Shown: positions 1 to 5,806, numbered from the stretch's first letter. The stretch: 5,999 nucleotides of DNA from Micromonosporaceae bacterium (GCA_019690055.1 JADGGF010000285.1:1-5999), one strand, 5' to 3'. Numbers and translations are program-made. The notes: generated by a model from the sequence alone, not told the origin.

Positions 1-345
1 CGCCACCTTCGGGGTCACCTGGGTGAGCACGAGGAACGGCTTGACCACCAGCGCCACCAGCCGGGACTTGCCGATCGCGAAACCCGAGCCGACGCCGACG
101 AGGATGCCGATGCCCAGACCGGCGATCGTCTCGAGGAAGGTGGTCTTGACGTGCACCTGCCACACGAACGGGTCGGTCACCTGGTACTTGAGTGCCTCCC
201 ACACCCGGCCCGGACTCGGGAGCACGAAGCGCGAGACGCCGCTCGCGTCCACGTAGAACTGCCACCCGCCGATCAGCAGGAAGAAGACCACGGGGGTGGT
301 GAAGAAGACCAGGTACCGCCGTACGAATTCCGTCATCGCCTTCAT
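1..345 (-). CDS. ABC transporter permease, SsuC/TauC-like (N-terminal 115 residues, cut by window edge)
   Basis: This is the inner-membrane channel subunit of an importer of the nitrate/sulfonate/taurine/pyrimidine-precursor class. Translating the minus strand from ATG 345 gives an open frame to the edge, 115 codons. Residues about 13-31 form a hydrophobic first membrane segment. Residues 42-51 read LPSPGRVWEA, the periplasmic LPSP-x-V motif typical of this permease family. Residues about 73-95 (TIAGLGIGILVGVGSGFAIG and following) and 97-112 begin the BPD_transp_1 core with its glycine-rich helix. The ATG overlaps the ATPase stop in an ATGA, with a strong GGAGG (353-357) seven bases upstream, so the start is well supported; ATG 336 is a weaker in-frame alternative. 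The EAA loop and remaining helices lie outside the window. It should pair with the adjacent ATPase. The transported substrate is unknown. Confidence 0.9.
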   Translation of the reverse strand, partial: MKAMTEFVRRYLVFFTTPVVFFLLIGGWQFYVDASGVSRFVLPSPGRVWEALKYQVTDPFVWQVHVKTTFLETIAGLGIGILVGVGSGFAIGKSRLVALVVKPFLVLTQVTPKVA

Positions 346-1130
346 TCCGCCGCCTCCGCTTGATGATTGAGATGCGCGCGGAGCTCGCCGATGTAGCGGG
401 CGAACTCCGGGCTGGCCATGATCTCGATCCCGCGGGGTCGAGGAAAATCGATGGTGATGTCCGCGACGATCCGGCCCGGTCCACCCTGCATGACCACCAC
501 CCGGTCGGCCAGGAAGACCGCCTCCTGGATGGAGTGGGTGACGAAGACGATGGTCTTCCTCTTCTCCAACCAGATCCGCTGCAACTCGATGTTCAGCCCG
601 TCGCGGGTCTGCGCGTCCAGCGCGCCGAACGGCTCGTCCATCAGCAGCACCGCGGGGTCATAGGAGAGCGCCCGGGCGATGGCCACTCGCTGGCGCATCC
701 CCCCGCTGAGCTGGTGCGGCAACTTGTCGCGGGCGGCCGAGAGCCCAACCAGGTCAAGCATCCGCTCGCCGATCTCGCGGCGCTCGTGGCGGGGAACCCG
801 CCGCGCCTGCAACGGGAGCACCACGTTCGCCAGCGACGAGCGCCACGGCAGGAGGTTGTGCTCCTGGAACACGAAGCCCACGTCGGAGAGCGCCTCGCGC
901 TGCGACGCCGAGGACTCGGACAGATCGTGCCCCATGATCGTCACACGGCCGCTGGTCGCTCGCTCGAGGTTGCCGATGATGCGCAGGAGAGTGGTCTTGC
1001 CGCACCCGGACGCGCCGAGCAGGGCAACGAACTCGCCGTGCGAAATATCCAAGTTGATGTCATCCAGGACCACCGGCGCGCCCGGCGGACCGAAGCGCTT
1101 ACAGACGTGGTCGATCCTGATTGCCGTCAC
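342..1130 (-). CDS. ABC transporter ATP-binding protein, SsuB/TauB-like
   Basis: This 262-residue cytoplasmic ATPase powers the importer whose permease follows. All nucleotide-binding motifs are intact: Walker A GASGCGKTT (39-47), Q-loop Gln89 in FVFQE, signature LSGGMRQR (141-148), Walker B VLLMDEP (161-167), D-loop GALD (169-172) and switch His199 in VTHS. The sequence LLPW after the Q-loop and the VTHSIQEAVFLADRVVVM stretch are typical of the nitrate/sulfonate/taurine subfamily, and the length is normal. Two in-frame GTG codons compete as start. GTG 1139 overlaps the upstream TGA as GTGA but has a poor ribosome site. GTG 1130 has GGTGATC placed correctly and is preferred. The frame stays open upstream to 1316, but that part is arginine/proline-rich shadow of the preceding gene. 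It lies within the ThDP-enzyme operon, so it probably imports that pathway's substrate (inference). Confidence 0.95.
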   Translation of the reverse strand: MTAIRIDHVCKRFGPPGAPVVLDDINLDISHGEFVALLGASGCGKTTLLRIIGNLERATSGRVTIMGHDLSESSASQREALSDVGFVFQEHNLLPWRSSLANVVLPLQARRVPRHERREIGERMLDLVGLSAARDKLPHQLSGGMRQRVAIARALSYDPAVLLMDEPFGALDAQTRDGLNIELQRIWLEKRKTIVFVTHSIQEAVFLADRVVVMQGGPGRIVADITIDFPRPRGIEIMASPEFARYIGELRAHLNHQAEAAE

Positions 1131-1143
1131 GCTGATCACCTTT
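1131..1143 (-). promoter_or_regulatory. Ribosome-binding site deciding the ATPase start
   Basis: Read on the minus strand the bases are AAAGGTGATC followed by AGC and then GTG 1130. GGTGATC is complementary to the end of 16S rRNA, at a spacing that suits GTG 1130 better than GTG 1139. The site overlaps the stop codon (1136-1138) of the upstream ThDP enzyme, which implies coupled translation. Confidence 0.65.
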
Positions 1144-2902
1144 GTTCTGTGGGGGTCGACGCCACGCCGGTCGGGCGGGGCAGCCGGCCCAGGTGGTCGG
1201 GAAGAAGGGCGTCGATGACGACCGGCCGTCGGTCCTGGGTGACCGCGGCCCGCCCGCGACGCAGCGCGTCGAGCAACTCGCCCGGAGTACGCACGGTGAA
1301 CCCGAGCGCTCCGCACGCCTCCGCCTCCCGGGCGTGGTCCGGCACCGGATCGAACCGGCCGCCCGTGTAGTCACCGGCCCGCCGCGCCGCCCCGTCGGGG
1401 TAGTAGTCGTCGACGTGGCTGGTCCCGGTGCGGTACCCGCCGTTGTTGGCCACCACGGTCAGCACCGGCGCGTCGTACCGCCGTTGCGCCCACAGCGCCG
1501 CCTGGGGCCCGCCGAACAGGTAGCCACCGTCGCCGGTGAGGCAGAACACCGGCGTGCCGCCGGAGGCGAGGCTCGCCCCGACCGCCGCCGACGTCGCCCA
1601 GCCGAGGCTGGACCCACCGTTCATGAACAGCGTTCCGGGCAGCGAGCGGCGGACCAGTTCGGCGGTGTCGCCGAGTTCATCGATGAGGATGTCGGTGGGG
1701 GCGATGACCTCATCGACGCAGGCGGACAACCCGGCCGGCGTGAGGTGGGGCAGTTCCCGGGCCTCGCGGCGCCGCCGCTCCCGCTCCTGGCTCACCGTGG
1801 CCGCGGTGTCCTGCAACGCCTGCCACCGGCGCCGCGCCCGCTCCCGGTCGGCCGCCGACGCGGCCCGGGTGAGCTCCGCGCGCAGGTCGCGCAGGAACGG
1901 CCCGGCGGCGGCGAAAAGCCGCTGGTGGGCGCGGAACTCGTGCAACGGGACCTCGGCGGCGACCGGGTCGACGCCGACCACCGACACGAAGGCGTCGGCC
2001 GGCGGGCCGCCGTGCGCGGGGATCCAGGGCACATGGTGGTCGACCACGACCACGACGTCGGCCGCCGTGACATCGGGCGCGCCCAGGTGGGCCGGGTGGT
2101 CGCTGGGCAGGCTCATCCGGTACCGGGTGGTGCGGGCGGCGATGCCGAACTCCTCGCAGAGCGCGGCCAGTTCGGCGACCGCGGCCGGATCCCGGCCGAC
2201 CCGCTCGGTGATCAGCAGCGGGTGCTCGGCGTCGAGAATCCGGCGGGCCAGCGCGCGGACGGCCTCCGCCTCCCCGCCGCCGTGCTGGCCGACGCCCAGC
2301 TCATCGGCGGTCACTACGTCGCCGAGAACGTGATCCTGGGCCAGGACCTCCGCGGGGAAGACCAGGTACACCGGGCCCTGCGGGGGCGTCAGCGCCACCT
2401 GCAGGGCGCGGGCGATGACGGTGCCGACCTCCTCGTGCGCCGACACCTTGTAGTCCCACTTGGTGTACTGCCGAAAGATCGCGCCCTGGTCCCACCGCTG
2501 CTGGTTCCAGAACGCCTGGCTGGTGCGGCGCTCCGGGTTGGTCGCGGGGTAGCCGCTGATCAGCAGCAGCGGGTAGCCGCCCCGGAGGGCGGTGTGCAGC
2601 TCAGCGCCGAAGTTCAGCGGGCCCAGGTCGGCGTGGGCGACGACGGCGGCCGGCCGGCCGCTGATCATGCTCTCCCCCATCGCTGCGGCGATCGCCACGT
2701 GCTCGTGGGTCACCGGCGCGATCTCGGGGGTCGGCGCACCGCGCTCGCGCAGCCGGACGGCGGCCTCCTGGATCGGTACGAGCTCCGAACCCGAGCAGAA
2801 CCAGAGCCGGTTGATGCCGTGGGCCGCCAGGGTCCGCAGGAGCAGCTCGGCAACGGCCACTCCCCGTGGTCCGAGGCTGCGCTGGGTGTGCGGCTGTGGC
2901 AC
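1136..2902 (-). CDS. Thiamine-diphosphate-dependent decarboxylase/synthase-like enzyme (acetolactate synthase/benzoylformate decarboxylase fold)
   Basis: This 588-residue protein has the three-domain layout of ThDP enzymes acting on 2-oxo acids. The N-terminal pyrimidine-binding domain (about 12-185) carries the catalytic-type glutamate Glu67 in THEHVAIAAAMG. A central nucleotide-like domain follows (about 210-345), then a charged linker rich in Arg and Glu (about 350-385). The C-terminal diphosphate-binding domain (about 388-570) contains the Mg/ThDP motif GDGGYLF at 457-463 with NN at 486-487. Family knowledge places it among unassigned 'thiamine pyrophosphate-requiring' proteins related to acetolactate synthase and benzoylformate decarboxylase; it is unlikely to be the housekeeping IlvB because of the divergent N-terminal half and the transporter context. 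GTG 2902 is chosen because of GGGAGGG four bases upstream; ATG 3001 would leave almost no promoter space. It is the first gene of the operon. The exact reaction (2-oxo acid decarboxylation or carboligation) cannot be stated. Confidence 0.88.
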   Translation of the reverse strand: MPQPHTQRSLGPRGVAVAELLLRTLAAHGINRLWFCSGSELVPIQEAAVRLRERGAPTPEIAPVTHEHVAIAAAMGESMISGRPAAVVAHADLGPLNFGAELHTALRGGYPLLLISGYPATNPERRTSQAFWNQQRWDQGAIFRQYTKWDYKVSAHEEVGTVIARALQVALTPPQGPVYLVFPAEVLAQDHVLGDVVTADELGVGQHGGGEAEAVRALARRILDAEHPLLITERVGRDPAAVAELAALCEEFGIAARTTRYRMSLPSDHPAHLGAPDVTAADVVVVVDHHVPWIPAHGGPPADAFVSVVGVDPVAAEVPLHEFRAHQRLFAAAGPFLRDLRAELTRAASAADRERARRRWQALQDTAATVSQERERRRREARELPHLTPAGLSACVDEVIAPTDILIDELGDTAELVRRSLPGTLFMNGGSSLGWATSAAVGASLASGGTPVFCLTGDGGYLFGGPQAALWAQRRYDAPVLTVVANNGGYRTGTSHVDDYYPDGAARRAGDYTGGRFDPVPDHAREAEACGALGFTVRTPGELLDALRRGRAAVTQDRRPVVIDALLPDHLGRLPRPTGVASTPTEQR

Positions 2903-2913
2903 CTCACCCTCCC
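2903..2913 (-). promoter_or_regulatory. Ribosome-binding site deciding the ThDP-enzyme start
   Basis: The minus strand reads GGGAGGG (2913 to 2907), TGAG, then GTG 2902. This is the only strong Shine-Dalgarno sequence upstream of the conserved domain. It supports GTG 2902 over the in-frame GTG 2926 and ATG 3001. Confidence 0.6.
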
Positions 2914-2957
2914 GGCCCGACACGACGCCCGTCGTTCCACTAACAGAAACGGCGTTC

Positions 2958-2991
2958 CTGACGTAGAGTTGACGACGATCCTGCACGTCAG
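2958..2991. promoter_or_regulatory. Candidate regulator operator: inverted repeat CTGACGT / ACGTCAG with a third TGACG half-site
   Basis: CTGACGT (2958-2964) and ACGTCAG (2985-2991) form a perfect 7-base inverted repeat with a 20-base spacer. A further TGACG at 2970-2974 sits 11 bases after the first copy, one helical turn, in the same orientation. The sites bracket the putative -10 hexamer of the regulator promoter. The position fits binding by the adjacent GntR/FCD protein, giving autoregulation and operon control. The assignment is inference. Confidence 0.4.
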
Positions 2992-3018
2992 CGGCGGCCA
3001 TGAGAAGGGGTCCCGGAA

Positions 3019-3825
3019 ATGTCAGGTAATTCGCTTCGGTTCCGGCCGGTGGCAGAGCCTGACGGCGGGAGTGCGGTCGCGCCGGATCCGAGCGAGGTCA
3101 GCTCCATGCACGGGCTTGTCGTGGAATGGCTCGGGAGCGGGATCGCCAGCGGCCGCCTCACCGGCATCCTGGACCTCGACGACATCGCGCGGCGGTTCCA
3201 GGTCTCCCGCTCGCTGGTCCGGGAATGCCTGCGAACCCTGGCCGCGAAGGGGATGGTGCAGGCGCGCCAGCGGGCCGGTACCAGCGTGACCAACCCGGCC
3301 CAGTGGGCGGTCCTCGACGAACAGGTCATCCGGTGGCGCGCCGCAGGGCCGTACCGCTTCGTCCAGATGCAGGAGTCGCTGCAGATTCGGCAGCGTGTCG
3401 AGCCGCTGGCCGCGCGCCTGATGGCCGAGAACCGCACGGAGGAGCAGCTGGCGCGGTTACAGCGGGCGATCGACGACATGGCGCAGGCCATCGCCACCGC
3501 CAGCGGACAGGCGATGATCGAGGCCGATACGGCGTTCCACCGGGAGCTCTACCTCGGCTCGGGCAACACGATGCTCGGCCGGCTCGCCGGCACCGTCCAC
3601 GCCTGCCTGCGGGTGCCGGACTTCCAGGGCTATCGACGTTTCTCGGTGGATACCGTCACCCGGCACCAGCGGCTGACCGATCTGATCGCCGCCCGCGACA
3701 CGGACGGCGCCGAGCAGGCCGCCGTACACCTGATGGACCTGACCACGGCGCTGTTCCACGACGCCTACGAGCGAGTGCTGGCCCAGCTGCCCCGGCCGCG
3801 CGACGAGGCCTCGGCCCGCACCTAG
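3019..3825 (+). CDS. GntR-family transcriptional regulator, FadR subfamily with FCD domain
   Basis: This 268-residue DNA-binding protein probably represses the divergent ThDP-enzyme/transporter operon until a small acid binds. After a variable 30-residue N-terminus, the winged helix-turn-helix spans about 31-92, with recognition helix VSRSLVRECLRTLAAKGMV (62-80) and the wing around RAGTSV. The segment QWAVLDEQVIRWR (95-107) resembles the linker seen in sugar-acid regulators of the DgoR/UxuR type (WNLLDPDVLxW). The all-helical FCD domain (about 115-250) has the acidic/histidine metal-ligand pattern Asp170, His174, His216 and His237, so a bound metal and a carboxylate effector are expected. ATG 3019 has AGAAGGGG eight bases upstream; ATG 3106 lacks such a site. 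The gene ends next to the repeat-rich gap and converges on the cupin gene. Family assignment is firm; ligand unknown. Confidence 0.93.
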   Translation: MSGNSLRFRPVAEPDGGSAVAPDPSEVSSMHGLVVEWLGSGIASGRLTGILDLDDIARRFQVSRSLVRECLRTLAAKGMVQARQRAGTSVTNPAQWAVLDEQVIRWRAAGPYRFVQMQESLQIRQRVEPLAARLMAENRTEEQLARLQRAIDDMAQAIATASGQAMIEADTAFHRELYLGSGNTMLGRLAGTVHACLRVPDFQGYRRFSVDTVTRHQRLTDLIAARDTDGAEQAAVHLMDLTTALFHDAYERVLAQLPRPRDEASART

Positions 3826-4014
3826 CCCCACGTACGGCTTCCGCACGGGATATCAGGACCCCAACGGGTTTCCGGGCGCCCGGAACGTATCCGGCCACGG
3901 AACGGGTTTCCGGCCCCACCCATGCGGTTCCGGTCCACACGGGCTCAGGCTCCACATGGGACTCACACGCAAAGCAAGCCTCACAGGAAAATCAAGCCCC
4001 ACACGAAGGTCAAG
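3826..4014. repeat. Degenerate short tandem array filling the convergent intergenic gap
   Basis: From the regulator's stop to the cupin's stop the sequence is made of about eleven diverged units of 14-20 bases. Units start near 3826, 3844, 3859, 3879, 3895, 3914, 3934, 3950, 3964, 3979 and 3997. The working consensus is CCCCACACGGG followed by TTTCMGG or, in the distal units, an A-rich stretch and CAAG. The best-conserved pair shares AACGGGTTTCCGG exactly at 3863-3875 and 3901-3913. CCGG recurs at 3872, 3891, 3910 and 3930, which is a spacing of 19, 19 and 20. No unit has a spacer between identical repeats, so this is not a CRISPR array. Function unknown. Confidence 0.6.
3870..3885. terminator. 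Candidate bidirectional terminator (perfect 16-base palindrome)
   Basis: TTCCGGGCGCCCGGAA is a perfect palindrome that can fold as a six-pair stem closed by GCGC. It lies between two convergent genes, 44 bases after the regulator's stop and about 125 bases beyond the cupin's. No T-run follows on either strand, as is common for actinomycete terminators. It could instead be a protein site or simply part of the repeat array. Confidence 0.4.
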
Positions 4015-4618
4015 CCCAGGCGCGTACGTGCAGGTTGGCCGAGGTCAGCTCACCGGTCTGCCCGGCGGGCACCCACTCCCATTCCCGGCGCTGCGGGCAC
4101 CAGACCTCGCAGCCCCGGCCGGCTCCGGTCACCGGCCCGTCGGTGATCCGGTAACTGCCCGGCACCTCCGGCGCGTCCTGCCGCAGAGTTCCGCCCGCGG
4201 AGACCCCATCGATCGGCCCTCGGTCCAGGTGGGCACCGCCCGGCACCACGACGGGCTCCCCCGGCGGGGGCGTTTCCGGCTCGCCCTCGCTCCACGCCGG
4301 CGCGGCGGAGAACCAGGCGAGCACCAGGGCGCCCGACTCGCTCGCGCTGGCCGACCTGATCGTCCGCGGCGGCAGGTACGCGTAGTCGCCGGCCCGGTAG
4401 AGCTGCCCCACCCGGATGTCGCCCTCGAGCACCACGAACTCCTCCGCCGCGGCATAGAAGCCGATGCCCGGCCGGGACCACCCTGCCGGGAACCGGACCA
4501 GCGATACCGAGGCCCCGGTCTCGCCGTCGACGTGGAGCCGGTGCAGGCGGACCGCGGGAGTCGCCGCGGGAATCGTGATGTCGAGCCAGTCGTCGACCCG
4601 GTCGAGCTGAACGATCAT
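4010..4618 (-). CDS. Cupin-fold protein lacking the usual metal-binding histidines
   Basis: This 202-residue soluble protein of unknown role has a cupin barrel core at about 36-105. RFPAGWSRPGIGFYAAAEEFVVLEGDI (42-68) matches the first cupin motif by its EEFVVLEG strand, and GDYAYLPPRTIRSA (77-90) matches the second. The expected HxH before the glutamates is replaced by FYAAA, and the usual second-motif histidine by arginine or isoleucine, so a standard metal site looks absent. Residues 110-165 are proline/glycine-rich, and the tail (168-202) contains two Cys and several Trp and may form a second barrel half. The general shape recalls ChrR-type cupins, but no sigma factor is visible. ATG 4618 has GGGAG four bases upstream. 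It is divergent from the oxidoreductase at 4666 and may share its regulation. I do not assign a function. Confidence 0.75.
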   Translation of the reverse strand: MIVQLDRVDDWLDITIPAATPAVRLHRLHVDGETGASVSLVRFPAGWSRPGIGFYAAAEEFVVLEGDIRVGQLYRAGDYAYLPPRTIRSASASESGALVLAWFSAAPAWSEGEPETPPPGEPVVVPGGAHLDRGPIDGVSAGGTLRQDAPEVPGSYRITDGPVTGAGRGCEVWCPQRREWEWVPAGQTGELTSANLHVRAWA

Positions 4619-4665
4619 GGTTCTCCCGTCGGCCCGTGTTCCTACAAGCGGAATACTGTTCCACC
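4619..4665. promoter_or_regulatory. Divergent promoter region with near-palindrome over a -10 hexamer
   Basis: The 47 bases between the cupin and oxidoreductase starts contain TACTGT at 4654-4659, a TAnnnT -10 whose last base is seven before ATG 4666. The predicted transcript would therefore begin at the A of that start codon. The hexamer is embedded in GGAATACTGTTCC (4650-4662), symmetrical except for one base pair, a natural operator shape. No good -35 is visible at the usual distance (around 4631). Confidence 0.45.
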
Positions 4666-5703
4666 ATGATGAACGTGACGCCCTCCGCCCACAAGTCGAC
4701 GCCGGCCGTCGTGGTGCGCCGGCTGCCCACCGGCCTCCCCACCCCGGACGACTTCGCGATCACCGAGGTGCCGGTGCCCGCGCTCGCCCCGGGTGAGGTG
4801 CTGGTCGAGGTCGCCGAGCTCTCCATCGACCCGTACCTGCGCTCGGTTCTCGCCGGCCGGCACCTGGACGATCCCGGGGTGGCGCCCGGCGACGTCATGC
4901 CGGGGCGGTCCGTCGGCGTGGTGCGGGAGTCGGCCGACCCGACGCGGCCGGTGGGCACCTGGGTCGTGGCGGAGACCGGCTGGCGGGCCTACGCCGTCGT
5001 GCCCGCCGCCGCGACCGAGGTGGCCGTCGTCCCCGACGACGTGCCACGCTCGGCCGCCCTGGGCGCCCTGGGGATGCCCGGCCTGACCGCGTTCGCCGCC
5101 CTGGAACGGCAGCTCACGCCACGGGCGGGCGAGACCGTGGTGATCTCCTCGGCCACCGGCGGGGTCGGCTCGGTGGCCGGCGCCCTGGCCCGGGCGGCCG
5201 GAGCCCGGACGGTCGCCGTCGTCGGGTCGGCCATCAAGGCCGAGGACGCGCTCCGGCTCGGGTACGACGCGGCCGTGGTCCGCACCGACCCCGACTGGCT
5301 GGCCGCGCTGCGCCACGCCTGCCCGGACCGCGTGCACGCGTACCTGCACATGGGCGACATGCCGACGCTGCACGGGGTGCTGAGTCACCTCGCGCCGGGG
5401 GCCCGCGTGTCGTTGTGCGGGTTGATGGACCAGTACAACGGTGGGCCCCGGACCATGCTGCCGGCCGGCGCGATCATGACGGCGCGCGCGACGGTGTACG
5501 GCCTGGTCGTCTTCGATCACCGCGACCTGGCGGAGCGCTTCTGGGCCCGCGCGACCGAACTGCTGCGCGAGGGAACGCTCACCCTGCATGAGGAACGACA
5601 CCACGGCCTGGACCAGGCTCCCGCCGCGTTCGCGCGACTCATGTCCGGGCAGAACCGGGGGAAGGTGGTCGTCGAGGTCAACCCGGATGCCGGATCGCGG
5701 TGA
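4666..5703 (+). CDS. NADPH-dependent medium-chain oxidoreductase (zinc-free MDR; CurA/leukotriene-B4-dehydrogenase type)
   Basis: This 345-residue enzyme belongs to the quinone-oxidoreductase-like branch of the MDR family, which reduces C=C bonds of enones using NADPH in the cytosol. Visible features are the N-terminal GroES-like domain with LSIDPYLR (52-59), the hinge GMPGLTAF (136-143), the Rossmann glycine-rich motif ATGGVGS (163-169), VAVVGSAIK with Lys191 near the NADPH phosphate position, and the C-terminal GKVVVEV (332-338). Catalytic-zinc cysteines are absent, as expected here. The stretch YLHMGDM (226-232) replaces the usual YFENVGG of this family while CGLMDQYN (251-258) is retained. 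ATG 4666 or the adjacent ATG 4669 is preferred over ATG 4636: homologues start close to this point, and a -10 hexamer lies just upstream; no Shine-Dalgarno is evident. The natural substrate is unknown. Confidence 0.92.
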   Translation: MMNVTPSAHKSTPAVVVRRLPTGLPTPDDFAITEVPVPALAPGEVLVEVAELSIDPYLRSVLAGRHLDDPGVAPGDVMPGRSVGVVRESADPTRPVGTWVVAETGWRAYAVVPAAATEVAVVPDDVPRSAALGALGMPGLTAFAALERQLTPRAGETVVISSATGGVGSVAGALARAAGARTVAVVGSAIKAEDALRLGYDAAVVRTDPDWLAALRHACPDRVHAYLHMGDMPTLHGVLSHLAPGARVSLCGLMDQYNGGPRTMLPAGAIMTARATVYGLVVFDHRDLAERFWARATELLREGTLTLHEERHHGLDQAPAAFARLMSGQNRGKVVVEVNPDAGSR

Positions 5704-5714
5704 CCCGCGACTCC
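5692..5714 (+). terminator. Candidate hairpin terminator overlapping the oxidoreductase stop
   Basis: TCGCGG (5695-5700) pairs with CCGCGA (5705-5710) around a TGAC loop that contains the TGA stop codon. GGA (5692-5694) can extend the stem to TCC (5712-5714) past one bulged base. No T-run follows. Two weaker stems lie next to it: TCCCCA/TGGGGA (5712-5717 with 5736-5741) and TGGG/CCCA (5747-5750 with 5754-5757). Confidence 0.4.
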
Positions 5715-5806
5715 CCACAGGATGGTCGCCCCCGCTGGGGACGCCGTGGGTCGCCCAGGAGTGTGGTCACTCAGTCGGGCCTACTCCGGACGATGATCCA
5801 CAGTGT

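Larger units (their letters stand above)
2903..3018. promoter_or_regulatory. Divergent control region between the ThDP-enzyme operon and the FCD regulator
   Basis: This 116-base gap separates two divergent starts. On the plus strand a possible promoter for the regulator is CTAACA (2940-2945), an 18-base spacer and TAGAGT (2964-2969), each hexamer matching four of six consensus bases. It would give a start near 2976. The regulator's Shine-Dalgarno AGAAGGGG lies at 3003-3010, eight bases before ATG 3019. I see no convincing -35/-10 pair for the operon on the minus strand. Confidence 0.5.

Noticed and set aside
360..1370. A 336-codon plus-strand frame opposite the ATPase
   Set aside because: It is low-complexity Arg/Asp/Leu-rich shadow; the minus strand encodes a complete ABC ATPase.
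1136..2902. Identity as Xsc (sulfoacetaldehyde acetyltransferase) suggested by the taurine-type transporter
   Set aside because: The N-terminal active-site region THEHVAIAAAMG and the following segment do not resemble the Xsc sequence as I remember it, and no taurine dehydrogenase or transaminase is present. It cannot be excluded without an alignment.
2969..2974. TTGACG as a -35 element for the regulator
   Set aside because: No -10-like hexamer lies 16-19 bases downstream (the region is CGGCGG). It is better read as one of the TGACG half-sites.
2903..3001. N-terminal extension of the ThDP enzyme from ATG 3001
   Set aside because: There is no Shine-Dalgarno, it would consume nearly the whole divergent promoter region, and the added residues have no family character.
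1142..3289. A 715-codon open frame on the plus strand opposite the ThDP enzyme
   Set aside because: It is an antisense shadow produced by GC-rich codons. Its translation is Gly/Arg/Val-rich with no domain, it runs through the divergent promoter region, and the opposite strand carries clear catalytic motifs.
3826..4014. CRISPR array
   Set aside because: Units are short, diverged and directly abutting, with no uniform repeats separated by unique spacers.
3126..4154. A plus-strand frame reading through the regulator and the repeat array
   Set aside because: It overlaps the regulator in another frame, gives Arg/Pro/Gly-rich sequence, and continues into the cupin gene antisense.
3956..4669. A 237-codon plus-strand frame opposite the cupin, beginning with hexapeptide-like repeats
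   Set aside because: The repeats come from the 18-base DNA period, and the rest is antisense to a gene with recognisable cupin strands. No ribosome site precedes it.
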